From Collinsella sp. (lineage in GTDB: Bacteria; Actinomycetota; Coriobacteriia; Coriobacteriales; Coriobacteriaceae): 38,588 nucleotides of DNA. Position numbers and translations under genes: made by a program. Below the pieces are notes generated by a model. It had not been told where the DNA came from. It searched no databases and was given only the letters and a program-made list of their open reading frames with translations. The stretch is taken from positions 1-38,588 of the forward strand of contig DYAA01000103.1 in assembly GCA_019419405.1 (NCBI GenBank). The letters are read 5' to 3'. Below, piece by piece: positions 1 to 7,822 of this stretch (positions within the stretch are counted from its first letter, which is position 1; the number at the start of each line of letters is the position of its first letter).

Positions 1-1093
1 GCGCCACGACGACGCCGATGTTCATGCTTGCCGCCGTCATCGAGATGGCAGTCTGCCCCACGGCAATCAGGGCAAAGCCGACCGGCAGCAGCGGCCATGC
101 GCCACGGGCGTCCATCACGCGTCCGCCCACAATCGAGGTCACGGCGTTGCAGGCAATCGCCGGCAAAATGAGCAAGCCCGCAACAAGTGCGGTCATTCTG
201 TATGCGCCCTCAAAATAGAGCGGCAACAAAACGCTCATCGAGAACGTCGTCATCATCGACACCACCACAAGCAGGCACGCAGGCCAAAAGCGAACGCTCG
301 CCATGGGACGCACGTTAAGCACCGGATGTTCGAGCTTGAGCTGACGGGCGGCAAACAGGCCGAGCAGCACAATGGCGGTGAAGAGCGCCACGATACTGGC
401 AATCAGATTGGTCGAGAACTCGCCTACGGAATACACAAATGCCGTAATGCCGGCCGCGAGCAAAACAACCGACAGAATATCAAGCGTAGTGTTCGAGCGC
501 TCTCCAACATTCTGAACAAGCTTTGCGCCCGCCACAGCGACCACAATGCCGCCCACCAGCGGCACTACGAACACCGCCCTCCAGCCAAACAACGTACACA
601 TAAGACCGCTGATCACGGGTCCAAACGCCGGCCCCAGCGTAATGCAGGCACCGCCCAGGCTCAGATACAGGCCGAGCTTCTCGCGCGGAGCGCATGACAG
701 CACCACGTTCATCATGAGCGGGAACAAGATGCCCGATCCCGCAGCCTGCAAAATACGACTTGGCAGCAAAACGCTAAACGACGAAGCGACCAGGCACAGG
801 ACTTCGCCGGCGACCATGCATCCGCATGCGAAAAACAGCAGCTTGCGCGTCGAGAAACGGCCGGACAGGAAGGCCATGATGGCCGTAAAGATCGACGTCA
901 CGATCATGTAGCCCGAAACGAGCCACTGCGCCGTGGTGGCACTCACCGAAAAGGCCGCCATAATGTCGTGCAACGCCACGTTAATGATGTTCTCGTTAAA
1001 CGCGGCGACAAAGGCTGCAATATACATTACGACGAGAAGCGCCGCAGTGCCCGATGGCGTTACTCTAACTTGTTGCTGAGATTTGCTCCCCAT
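1..1093 (-). CDS. MFS multidrug exporter, DHA2 (EmrB/QacA) type, 3' end outside window
   Basis: The minus strand reads open from an ATG at 1093 to the window edge, about 364 codons with no stop, so the C-terminus lies to the left. The start is set by an AGGAAGGA Shine-Dalgarno 5-7 nt upstream; an ATG 4 nt further up runs into a stop. The protein opens MGSKSQQQVRV, then shows alternating hydrophobic helices. The first is followed by a FNENIINVALHDI segment and QWLVSGYM, typical of the 14-helix DHA2 drug:H+ antiporters, with an SGRFSTRKL loop between helices 2 and 3 (motif A position) and a GPAFGPVISG segment in helix 5 (antiporter motif C). It probably exports drugs or toxic metabolites across the cytoplasmic membrane. 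The substrate cannot be told from sequence. It is divergent from the deformylase homologue at 1299. Confidence 0.85.
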   Translation of the reverse strand, partial: MGSKSQQQVRVTPSGTAALLVVMYIAAFVAAFNENIINVALHDIMAAFSVSATTAQWLVSGYMIVTSIFTAIMAFLSGRFSTRKLLFFACGCMVAGEVLCLVASSFSVLLPSRILQAAGSGILFPLMMNVVLSCAPREKLGLYLSLGGACITLGPAFGPVISGLMCTLFGWRAVFVVPLVGGIVVAVAGAKLVQNVGERSNTTLDILSVVLLAAGITAFVYSVGEFSTNLIASIVALFTAIVLLGLFAARQLKLEHPVLNVRPMASVRFWPACLLVVVSMMTTFSMSVLLPLYFEGAYRMTALVAGLLILPAIACNAVTSIVGGRVMDARGAWPLLPVGFALIAVGQTAISMTAASMNIGVVVA

Positions 1094-1298
1094 GCATTTC
1101 CTTCCTCTTGGAACGACAGTCGCATCGCCCCAGAGGAACAGTCCAGGGCGAAAAATGAGCCCTAGACTTACGCCAGACGCCGTACACGACGAGTCTGGCA
1201 ACATGGTCCAACGTCGAAAGATTGTAACGCGGACGCGTAGCTTTCCTTCCGCGCTATTATTAAAAGTCCACGAAAGCATAAGACATGAGGAGCCCGCC

Positions 1299-1709
1299 AT
1301 GATTAAGCCCATCATGAAATCCGAGTTCTTTTTGCGTCTGCCTTCCGAAGACGCGGGACCCGACGATGCCGCGACCGGGCAGGATCTCCTAGATACACTC
1401 CACGAGCATGAGCGCGAGTGCGTGGGCCTCGCCGCCAACATGATCGGCGTGCGCAAACGCATCATCTGCGTAAAGGACGGCAACAGGACGCTCCTGATGT
1501 ACAATCCTCAAATTCTTGAGCAGGTCAATGCCTATCAGACAAGCGAAGGATGCCTCTCGCTAATCGGCGAGCGTCCCTGCACCCGCTATCGCCGCATTAA
1601 GGTTGAGTATTTGGACGAGAACTTTGTCCGCCGCATCAAAAACTTCTCGGGCTACACCGCCGAGATCATCCAGCACGAAATCGACCACTGCAACGGAATC
1701 GTTATTTAG
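1299..1709 (+). CDS. Peptide deformylase-family protein (motif-1 Gln replaced by Met)
   Basis: A protein of 136 residues starting at an ATG preceded by GAGGAG; the frame is open upstream but carries no credible start. Three deformylase motifs are visible: GLAANMIG (residues 43-50), EGCLS (83-87, metal-ligand Cys85) and HEIDH (126-130). The metal ligands Cys85, His126 and His130 and the catalytic Glu127 are present. The motif-1 glutamine that stabilises the transition state in classical enzymes is Met48 here. Classical Def proteins are about 165-170 residues, so this is the short, divergent subgroup. It may remove N-formyl groups from nascent chains or act on another amide; activity is not certain. 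A perfect hairpin terminator follows 14 bp after the stop. Confidence 0.85.
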   Translation: MIKPIMKSEFFLRLPSEDAGPDDAATGQDLLDTLHEHERECVGLAANMIGVRKRIICVKDGNRTLLMYNPQILEQVNAYQTSEGCLSLIGERPCTRYRRIKVEYLDENFVRRIKNFSGYTAEIIQHEIDHCNGIVI

Positions 1710-1723
1710 TTCCACCGATTCAA

Positions 1724-1764
1724 GAAAGCTCCCTGCAGCCAAGCAACTGCAGGGAGCTTTCGAT
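1724..1764. terminator. Bidirectional intrinsic terminator between convergent genes
   Basis: Perfect 15-bp arms, 1724-1738 (GAAAGCTCCCTGCAG) and 1747-1761, with an 8-nt loop. The AAA/TTT ends of the arms give a short U run in both directions. It sits between the stop of the deformylase homologue and the stop of the HTH-aminotransferase gene. Confidence 0.85.
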
Positions 1765-1783
1765 TGTATAGAGCCTCTATCCC

Positions 1784-3304
1784 TTAGCTTTGACGGTAAT
1801 GATCGAAGAAGTCGGCGAGGTCTTCGAGCGACTCTTTGAGCACTTCCATGCGCGGCAGGTACACGATGCGGAAGTGATCGGGCTCGGCCCAGTTAAAGCC
1901 GCCGCCGCGCGTGATCAGAATCTTCTTCTCGTGCAGCAGGTCGAGGGCAAACTGCTCGTCATCGGTGATGTTGAACTTCTTAACATCCATCTTGGGGAAG
2001 ATATAGAACGCCGCGCGCGGCTTGACCACCGAGATGCCATCGATCTTGTTGAGTGCCTCATACACAAAGTTGCGCTGCTCGTAGACACGACCGCCGGGAC
2101 GGATGTAGTCGTTGACCGACTGATGGCCACCGAGCGCCGTCTGGACGATCGACTGGGCCGGCACGTTGGAGCACAGGCGCATGTTAGAGAGCATGTTGAT
2201 ACCCATAATGAAGTCGCTCATGCAGCGCTGGTTGCCCGAAAGCACCATCCAGCCAATACGATAGCCCGCGATCATGTGCGACTTGGAAAGGCCGCTAAAG
2301 GTAACGCAGGGCAGATCGGGAGCGAGCGAGGCAATCGAGACGTGCTCGTAGCCGTCCATGCACAGACGGTCGTAGATCTCATCGGCAAAGATCATCAGCT
2401 GATGCCTGCGCGCAACCTCGACGATGCCCTCGAGCACCTCGCGCGGGTAGACCGAGCCCGTGGGGTTGTTGGGGTTGATGATGACGAGGGCCTTGGTCGC
2501 GCTCGTGATCTTGGACTCCATATCCTCCAGGTCGGGATACCAATCCGCCTGCTCATCGCATAGATAGTGCACGGGATGACCGCCGGCGAGGGTTGCGCAC
2601 GCCGTCCAGAGCGGATAGTCGGGGCTGGGGATCAAAATCTCGTCGCCATTGTCGAGCAGAGCGTTCATCGAAAGCTGAATGAGTTCGGACACGCCGTTGC
2701 CCGTGTAGATATGCTCCATCTGAACATTGGGCAGGCCCTTGATCTGCGAATACTGCATGATCGCCTTGCGCGCAGAGAACAGGCCGCGCGAATTGGAATA
2801 GCCTTCGCAGTCGGGCAGCTGCTGGCGCATGTCCTTGATAACCTCGTCGGGCGTGCGAAAACCGAAGGGCGCCGGGTTGCCGATATTGAGCTTGAGGATG
2901 CGCTCGCCCTCGTCCTCCATACGGGCAGCCTCGTCGACGACGGGACCGCGCACGTCATACAGGACGTTATCGAGCTTGGTGGATTTAGAAAAAGTACGCA
3001 TGGTGGTGCTCCTTGGAATTTGAGCTGAGAGACTAGGTTCGGATTTGGCAACGTTATGGGACGAGGACGTCTCGACTTGATCGGCGTCACTGGCGAGCAG
3101 CCAGGAAACATCGACCTCCAAAATACGGGCGAGCAGCTCTGCCACATCGCGCCGCGGGATCGTCTTGCCGCTCACATATTGGCTCATCTGACTCTTGCCG
3201 AGTTTTTTGCCGAGCATCTCCGATGCGCGGATTACATCCGACTGGCGAACGTCGCGATCGGACATGGTCTGTCGCAGGCGATCGCTAAACGTCTCTTGGG
3301 CCAT
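1784..3304 (-). CDS. alaA: XRE-family HTH domain fused to AlaA-type alanine/glutamate-pyruvate aminotransferase
   Basis: A protein of 506 residues from the ATG at 3304, which has an AAGGAGG Shine-Dalgarno 6 nt upstream. Residues about 6-62 form an XRE helix-turn-helix (SDRLRQTMSDRDVRQSDVI, then GKSQMSQYVSGKTIPRRD). Residues 72-101 are a polar linker. From Met102 the sequence is a full fold-type-I PLP aminotransferase close to E. coli AlaA: NIGNPAPFGF, NPNNPTGSVY (Asn280), FADEIYD (Asp308, Tyr311), SGLSKS with PLP lysine Lys341, and a C-terminal FRIVYLPR arginine. The expected reaction is glutamate plus pyruvate to 2-oxoglutarate plus alanine. The fusion suggests a metabolite-sensing transcription factor. 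A second Shine-Dalgarno (AAGGAG) lies 7 nt before the Met102 codon at 3001, so a stand-alone 405-residue enzyme could also be made. Four GTTCAATTT words upstream are probable autoregulatory sites. Confidence 0.93.
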   Translation of the reverse strand: MAQETFSDRLRQTMSDRDVRQSDVIRASEMLGKKLGKSQMSQYVSGKTIPRRDVAELLARILEVDVSWLLASDADQVETSSSHNVAKSEPSLSAQIPRSTTMRTFSKSTKLDNVLYDVRGPVVDEAARMEDEGERILKLNIGNPAPFGFRTPDEVIKDMRQQLPDCEGYSNSRGLFSARKAIMQYSQIKGLPNVQMEHIYTGNGVSELIQLSMNALLDNGDEILIPSPDYPLWTACATLAGGHPVHYLCDEQADWYPDLEDMESKITSATKALVIINPNNPTGSVYPREVLEGIVEVARRHQLMIFADEIYDRLCMDGYEHVSIASLAPDLPCVTFSGLSKSHMIAGYRIGWMVLSGNQRCMSDFIMGINMLSNMRLCSNVPAQSIVQTALGGHQSVNDYIRPGGRVYEQRNFVYEALNKIDGISVVKPRAAFYIFPKMDVKKFNITDDEQFALDLLHEKKILITRGGGFNWAEPDHFRIVYLPRMEVLKESLEDLADFFDHYRQS

Positions 3305-3325
3305 TAGAACCTCCTTGCTGGCAAA

Positions 3326-3407
3326 GTTCAATTTATAGAACACAAATTGAACCTGAGTTCAATTTAGGCAGCAGTATAGCGCGGCGCATTATCCGAAAGT
3401 TCAATTT
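3326..3407. promoter_or_regulatory. Four-copy GTTCAATTT operator cluster and promoter of the HTH-aminotransferase gene
   Basis: The 9-mer GTTCAATTT occurs at 3326-3334, 3357-3365 and 3399-3407, and inverted (AAATTGAAC) at 3344-3352. The first and inverted copies form a perfect palindrome with a 9-nt spacer; the inverted and second copies form another with a 4-nt spacer. On the minus strand a TATAAA -10-like box lies between two copies, so a bound protein would block the promoter. The cluster lies 22-103 bp upstream of the start codon of a gene encoding an XRE HTH, which is the obvious candidate binder. Assignment of the binder is inference. Confidence 0.7.
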
Positions 3408-3466
3408 CATAAGAAAATGTACCGAACCCCGAGAATTGTCCCAAAGTAGACAACAGGTACGCGCTT

Positions 3467-4324
3467 TTAGAGATATTCAAGGAAACGAGCCGCCGCAAGC
3501 GAAACGTCAGCGGTGCGGTATATGGCGTTGATCTGCCGATGAGGATGTCCCTCGAGCGGGCGCACGGCAACATCGAACTGGCAGCGGCGCAAGATGAGCG
3601 CCGGAAGAATGCTCACGCCCAGACCGTCCTCGACCATGGCCATAATCGCATAATCATCCCAGGTCGACAGCTTAGAGCGTACCGCCAGGCCCGCGCGGCG
3701 AAACAGCGGCGTAATCTCATCATCTGTGCCGCGTTCCAGCAGAATAAACTGCTCGTTGGCCAAATCGGCAAGAGAGACGACCTCCGCCGCGGCAAGCAAA
3801 GAGCCTGTTGGCACTACCGCCATTAACTCGTCTCGCACCAACGGCCGCGACGCCATGCCGGCGCCGCGTGGTTCGCGCGGAATAAAGCCCAGGTCGCAGC
3901 GACCTTCCGCCACCCATTGCTCAATCTCGGAGTAATCACCCATCAGCAGCTCGTAATCGATGTCCGGGTGATCGGCGCGAAAGCGCGCAATCACCGGCGG
4001 CAGCACGTGGGTCGCCACGCTCGAAAATGTACCGATGCAGATTTTGCCGCGCATGAGCCCACGCATCTCATCCACCCGTCGCTGCAAGCGAGTGAATTCC
4101 TCGCATAACGCCTCAACAGCCGGCATAACTTGCCGCCCGTCGGCAGAAAGCACTACGCCCTCGCGGCTTCTATCAAGCACTTTAAAGCCCCAGTCGGCCT
4201 CAAGATCGGCCACCATACGGCTCACGCCCGACTGCGAATAGCTCAGCCGCTCGGCGGCGCGCGTAAAACTGCCGGCGCGCACGGTCTCGAGTAGGACCTG
4301 CATCTTTTGAACATTCGTTTCCAC
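3467..4324 (-). CDS. LysR-family transcriptional regulator
   Basis: A protein of 285 residues taking the GTG at 4324, which has GGAGGGG 5 nt upstream; an in-frame ATG at 4345 lacks a ribosome site. The N-terminal winged HTH reads VQKMQVLLETVRAGSFTRAAERL, then SQSGVSRMVADLE, the standard LysR pattern. The effector-binding domain follows with IGTFSSVATHVLPPVIARF at its start. It is divergent from the EamA exporter at 4443, the usual LysR layout, so it probably controls that gene and itself. The effector is unknown, though an EamA partner often points to an amino acid or metabolite being exported. Two palindromes lie in the shared intergenic region. Confidence 0.9.
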   Translation of the reverse strand: METNVQKMQVLLETVRAGSFTRAAERLSYSQSGVSRMVADLEADWGFKVLDRSREGVVLSADGRQVMPAVEALCEEFTRLQRRVDEMRGLMRGKICIGTFSSVATHVLPPVIARFRADHPDIDYELLMGDYSEIEQWVAEGRCDLGFIPREPRGAGMASRPLVRDELMAVVPTGSLLAAAEVVSLADLANEQFILLERGTDDEITPLFRRAGLAVRSKLSTWDDYAIMAMVEDGLGVSILPALILRRCQFDVAVRPLEGHPHRQINAIYRTADVSLAAARFLEYL

Positions 4325-4367
4325 GGCACCCCTCCACATATGCATGAGCTTTTGTCATGCTATCTAT

Positions 4368-4413
4368 GAATTATATTCGCTTTTCTTCTATAGCCAGTTC
4401 ACCCATAGTGAAC
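4368..4413. promoter_or_regulatory. Two palindromes in the lysR-eamA divergent promoter
   Basis: GTTCAC-ccata-GTGAAC at 4397-4413 is a perfect 6-bp inverted repeat, and GAAT-tat-ATTC at 4368-4378 is another. They lie between the LysR start (4324) and the EamA start (4443). The first has the size of a LysR recognition site. Binding is inferred from position only. Confidence 0.5.
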
Positions 4414-4442
4414 ATGCTCGGATATAGAGGGGATTTCAGCGC

Positions 4443-5354
4443 ATGAACAACGGACTGTTTGCGTACTTAGCAGCATTGCTATTGTTTGGCTCCAACGGCA
4501 TCATCGCCGCTGCCATCGCGCTGCCGAGCTCCGATATCGTGCTACTGCGCACGTTTTTGGGCGCACTCTCGCTTGTCACCATCCTCGCCGTCACCCAACG
4601 CCATAAGCTGCAGGCGCCATCCCGCCCCCGCGAAGCCGCAGCCCTCCTCCTCTCGGGAGCCGCGCTGGGCGCCAGCTGGATTTTTCTGTTCCGCGCCTAC
4701 CAGACGATTGGCGTCGGCGTATCCTCGCTGCTGTACTACTGCGGCCCCATCATCGTCATGGCGCTCTCCCCGCTCATCTTTGGCGAAAAGCTGACCGGCA
4801 GCAAAATCGCCGGCTTTATCGCCGTCGCCTGCGGTGCTTTTCTCATTGCGGCACAAGGTCTAGGCGGCAATATGCCCATTGCGGGTATCGCTTGCGGCAT
4901 CGCCTCGGCCTTCTGCTATGCATTGATGGTCATCGCCAGCAAGGGTGCGCCGCACATCGAGGGCCTCGAGAACTCCGCGCTCCAGGTGAGCGCCGCCTTT
5001 TTGACCGCGCTGGTCCTTACGCTCCTCACGCAGGGCGCCCCCTCATTCCTGTCCGCCGGCGTCGCCGCCAGTATTGATTGGCGCGCCGTCGTCATGCTCG
5101 GCGTCGTCAACACCGGCATCGGCTGCCTGCTCTACTTTAGCGCCGTCGCCAAACTGCCCGTCCAGACCGTCGCCGTCGTCGGCTACCTCGAGCCGCTTTC
5201 GGCGGTCGTGTTCTCGGCCGTCCTTTTGGGCGAAGCCATAACACCGGTCCGTCTGATGGGCGCCGTGCTTATCATCGGCGGCGCGATCTTTTGCGAACTC
5301 GCCGGCAAACGCGCAAACGCCAAGGCTGGCATCGCCCAGGCAGCACGTGCTTAA
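4443..5354 (+). CDS. EamA-family (DMT superfamily) metabolite exporter
   Basis: A protein of 303 residues with about ten hydrophobic helices arranged as two EamA repeats of five. The first repeat spans about residues 1-135 and includes GASWIFLFRAYQTIGVGVSS, with LLYYCGPIIVMALSPLIFGEKLTG at its end. The second repeat, residues 145-290, ends with the parallel TVAVVGYLEPLSAVVFSAVLLGE. A basic tail ends the protein. Such proteins export amino acids or other small metabolites across the cytoplasmic membrane. The ribosome site is AGAGGGG about 10 nt before the ATG. It is divergent from the LysR regulator, which probably controls it. The substrate is not readable from the sequence. Confidence 0.9.
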   Translation: MNNGLFAYLAALLLFGSNGIIAAAIALPSSDIVLLRTFLGALSLVTILAVTQRHKLQAPSRPREAAALLLSGAALGASWIFLFRAYQTIGVGVSSLLYYCGPIIVMALSPLIFGEKLTGSKIAGFIAVACGAFLIAAQGLGGNMPIAGIACGIASAFCYALMVIASKGAPHIEGLENSALQVSAAFLTALVLTLLTQGAPSFLSAGVAASIDWRAVVMLGVVNTGIGCLLYFSAVAKLPVQTVAVVGYLEPLSAVVFSAVLLGEAITPVRLMGAVLIIGGAIFCELAGKRANAKAGIAQAARA

Positions 5355-5387
5355 AGCCCCTGCTTTGAAATGCTACCTGCGTACATA

Positions 5388-5411
5388 AATAATCCTCAGC
5401 TGGGGATTATT
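5388..5411. terminator. Near-perfect palindrome after eamA, possible terminator or operator
   Basis: AATAATCC (5388-5395) pairs with GGATTATT (5404-5411) around TCAGCTGG, giving a 24-nt almost fully symmetric element 33 bp after the EamA stop. There is no clear U run (GTCTAAAAT follows), so an operator or promoter element for kup is equally possible. Confidence 0.4.
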
Positions 5412-5466
5412 GTCTAAAATAACCTGATGTGCCAAACTGCTCTTGTATGTATAAAGACGGCATAAA

Positions 5467-5491
5467 GGTTATCTGTCCTAGACGGATAACC
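5467..5491 (+). promoter_or_regulatory. Hairpin immediately upstream of the kup ribosome-binding site
   Basis: GGTTATC (5467-5473) pairs with GATAACC (5485-5491), with an inner GTC-cta-GAC helix and one T-G pair in between. The hairpin ends 8 nt before the AAGGGAG ribosome site and 20 nt before the proposed GTG start of kup. It could affect translation or be a DNA operator. It does not match the c-di-AMP riboswitch often found before potassium genes. Confidence 0.4.
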
Positions 5492-5511
5492 GGATGTCCA
5501 AGGGAGTCCAC

Positions 5512-7743
5512 GTGGCACATAACAAACTGGAGGCAAGCCCCCAAGATCAGCGTGGTCAAGGCGGGCATGGAGCCATTCCCCTCTCCGCTGGCATGCTGCT
5601 CGTTACGCTCGGCGTCGTCTACGGCGACATCGGCACGAGCCCCATGTACACCATGAAATCAATCGTCGCCAACAACGGCGGCATCGGTACCGTCAGCGAG
5701 GACATGATCTTAGGAGCGCTTTCGCTCGTCATCTGGACCATGACGCTCGTGACCACGGTCAAGTACGTGGTTATCGCCATGAAGGCCGATAACCACAACG
5801 AGGGCGGCATCTTCGCCCTGTTTAGCTTGGTGCGCAAAGTTGCGCCGTGGCTGATCCTTCCCGCCATGATCGGCGGCGCGGCGCTGCTCGCCGACGGCAT
5901 CCTCACCCCCGCCGTCACGGTTACCACGGCCATCGAGGGCTTGCGCACTATCGAGTGGGGCCATGCGCTTTTGGGTGACGGCCAGACCAACGTCATCATC
6001 ATCACCATCATCATTATCTGCGGCCTGTTTGCCATGCAGCGCGCCGGCACCTCGTCGATCGGCAAGCTGTTCGGCCCGCTCATGACGCTGTGGTTCCTGT
6101 TCTTGGCTGGCGCCGGCCTGTTCAACATGCTCGGCAACCTGTCCATCCTACGCGCGCTCAACCCCATCCGCGGCATCATGTTCCTGTTCTCGCCCATCAA
6201 CCACTCGGGCATCATGGTGCTCGGCTTCGTCTTCCTGTCGACGACCGGCGCCGAGGCGCTCTATTCGGACATGGGTCACGTGGGCAAGGCTAACATTTAC
6301 GCATCCTGGCCGTTCGTAAAGGCAGCCCTCATCCTTAACTATCTGGGTCAGGGCGCTTGGCTGCTCGCCAACAATTCCAATCCCCAGATGCTCGCGATGG
6401 ATATCGTCAACCCGTTCTATATGATGCTCCCCGAGCCCCTGCGCCCCTTTGCCATCGTGCTTTCGGCCGTGGCGGCCATCATCGCCTCGCAGGCGCTCAT
6501 CACCGGCTCGTTCTCGTTGGTTTCGGAGGCAACGCGCCTCAACCTTATGCCGCATCTGCGCATCCACTACCCCAGCGACACCAAGGGCCAACTCTATATT
6601 CCGCTCGTCAACAACATCATGTGGGTCGGCTGTATCTTCATCGTGCTGCTGTTCCAAAACTCCGAGCGCATGGAGAGCGCCTACGGCCTCGCCATTACCG
6701 TGACCATGCTCATGACCACCACGCTGCTGACGAGCTATATCGCCGGCATTCTCAAGCGCAAGCTGGGCGCCTGCGTCTTTGCCCTACTTTTTGGCGCCAT
6801 TGAGCTGTGCTTCTTCGCCTCGTGCCTCACCATGTTCTTTGACGGCGGCTACGTCATGATCTTCTTGGCCTCGCTGCTGTTTGGCCTTATGTACGTGTGG
6901 CGCCGCGGCACCGCCATCGAGCGCACGCAGACGATCCTGCTGCCCGTCTCCAAGTACATTGACCAGCTCGACCGCCTGCGCAACGACGAGACCTACCCCG
7001 TGCTCGCCGACAATCTGGTGTTCCTTACCAACAGTCCCGACCCGCTCACGCTCGACCGCGACGTGCTCTATTCCATCTTGGATAAGCATCCCAAGCGCGC
7101 CAAGGCATACTGGTTCATCAACGTGCACGTTACCGACGAGCCCTATACGCACGAGTATTCCGTCGAGACCTTTGGCACGGACTTTTTGTTCCGCGTGCGC
7201 TTGGACCTGGGCTTTAAGGTCAACCAGCGCATCAATGCCTACCTGCGCCAGATTGTTGGCGACTTGATGGCATCGGGCGAGCTGCCGCCGCAGCACCACA
7301 CCTACTCCATCTACGAGACGCGCGGCAACGTGGGCGACTTCCGTTTTTGCATGCTGCGCAAGATGCTCGCCCCCGAAACGGACATCAACCGCAACGACCA
7401 TCGCGTCATGGCCATCAAGTACGCCGTCCGCCGCGCCTGCGGAAGCCCGGCACGTTGGTATGGTCTCGAGAACTCGGCCATCATCATCGAGTACGTGCCA
7501 CTGTTTGCCCGCATGCGCCCGGCCGTTAAGCTCGTGCGCACCCAGGTGCCGCTCGAGGTTCAGATCGAAGAGGCCGAGGAAATGGAAGTCGATATCTTCT
7601 CGGACGACTTGGTCAACGGCAACGAGGCCGGCAAGAGTATGAACGTCGATCCCACCGAGCTGCTCGAGAGCGTCGCCGATACGCCCGAGCAACAGCAACT
7701 CGACGGACTCGAGAGCACCCAGCTCAACGACGCCAACTTCTAG
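5512..7743 (+). CDS. kup: Kup-type low-affinity potassium uptake protein
   Basis: I take the GTG at 5512 as the start because AAGGGAG lies 5 nt upstream; an in-frame ATG at 5494 sits just after a hairpin with no ribosome site. The 743-residue protein carries the Kup signature GVVYGDIGTSPMYTMK near residues 35-50. About twelve membrane helices follow, to roughly residue 470, with GGIFALFSLVRK, ADGILTPAVTV and EALYSDMGHVGK loops. The cytosolic C-terminal domain of about 270 residues includes NVHVTDEPYTHEYSV and ends in an acidic tail. It imports K+ with protons across the cytoplasmic membrane. It is a single-gene unit ended by a strong hairpin terminator. Kup proteins are usually 620-700 residues; the excess here is the acidic tail. 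Confidence 0.95.
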   Translation: MAHNKLEASPQDQRGQGGHGAIPLSAGMLLVTLGVVYGDIGTSPMYTMKSIVANNGGIGTVSEDMILGALSLVIWTMTLVTTVKYVVIAMKADNHNEGGIFALFSLVRKVAPWLILPAMIGGAALLADGILTPAVTVTTAIEGLRTIEWGHALLGDGQTNVIIITIIIICGLFAMQRAGTSSIGKLFGPLMTLWFLFLAGAGLFNMLGNLSILRALNPIRGIMFLFSPINHSGIMVLGFVFLSTTGAEALYSDMGHVGKANIYASWPFVKAALILNYLGQGAWLLANNSNPQMLAMDIVNPFYMMLPEPLRPFAIVLSAVAAIIASQALITGSFSLVSEATRLNLMPHLRIHYPSDTKGQLYIPLVNNIMWVGCIFIVLLFQNSERMESAYGLAITVTMLMTTTLLTSYIAGILKRKLGACVFALLFGAIELCFFASCLTMFFDGGYVMIFLASLLFGLMYVWRRGTAIERTQTILLPVSKYIDQLDRLRNDETYPVLADNLVFLTNSPDPLTLDRDVLYSILDKHPKRAKAYWFINVHVTDEPYTHEYSVETFGTDFLFRVRLDLGFKVNQRINAYLRQIVGDLMASGELPPQHHTYSIYETRGNVGDFRFCMLRKMLAPETDINRNDHRVMAIKYAVRRACGSPARWYGLENSAIIIEYVPLFARMRPAVKLVRTQVPLEVQIEEAEEMEVDIFSDDLVNGNEAGKSMNVDPTELLESVADTPEQQQLDGLESTQLNDANF

Positions 7744-7764
7744 CGACGTCACAAATCAACGACA

Positions 7765-7801
7765 GCGGCCCTGCATCTCACGGGAGACGCAGGGCCGCCT
7801 T
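7765..7801. terminator. Intrinsic terminator between kup and the bile salt hydrolase gene
   Basis: GCGGCCCTGC (7765-7774) pairs perfectly with GCAGGGCCGC (7789-7798), with CTT following. The two genes converge here, so it may serve both, though neither side has a long U run. Confidence 0.7.
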
Positions 7802-7822
7802 GCATTGCAGTAAAGCTAGCGG

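Noticed and set aside
5355..5511. c-di-AMP (ydaO) riboswitch before kup
   Set aside because: The leader is too short and lacks the conserved core; only two simple hairpins are present.
6784..7752. Long open frame antisense to kup (minus strand)
   Set aside because: It mirrors the kup codon pattern on the other strand, has no ribosome site and no recognisable domain.
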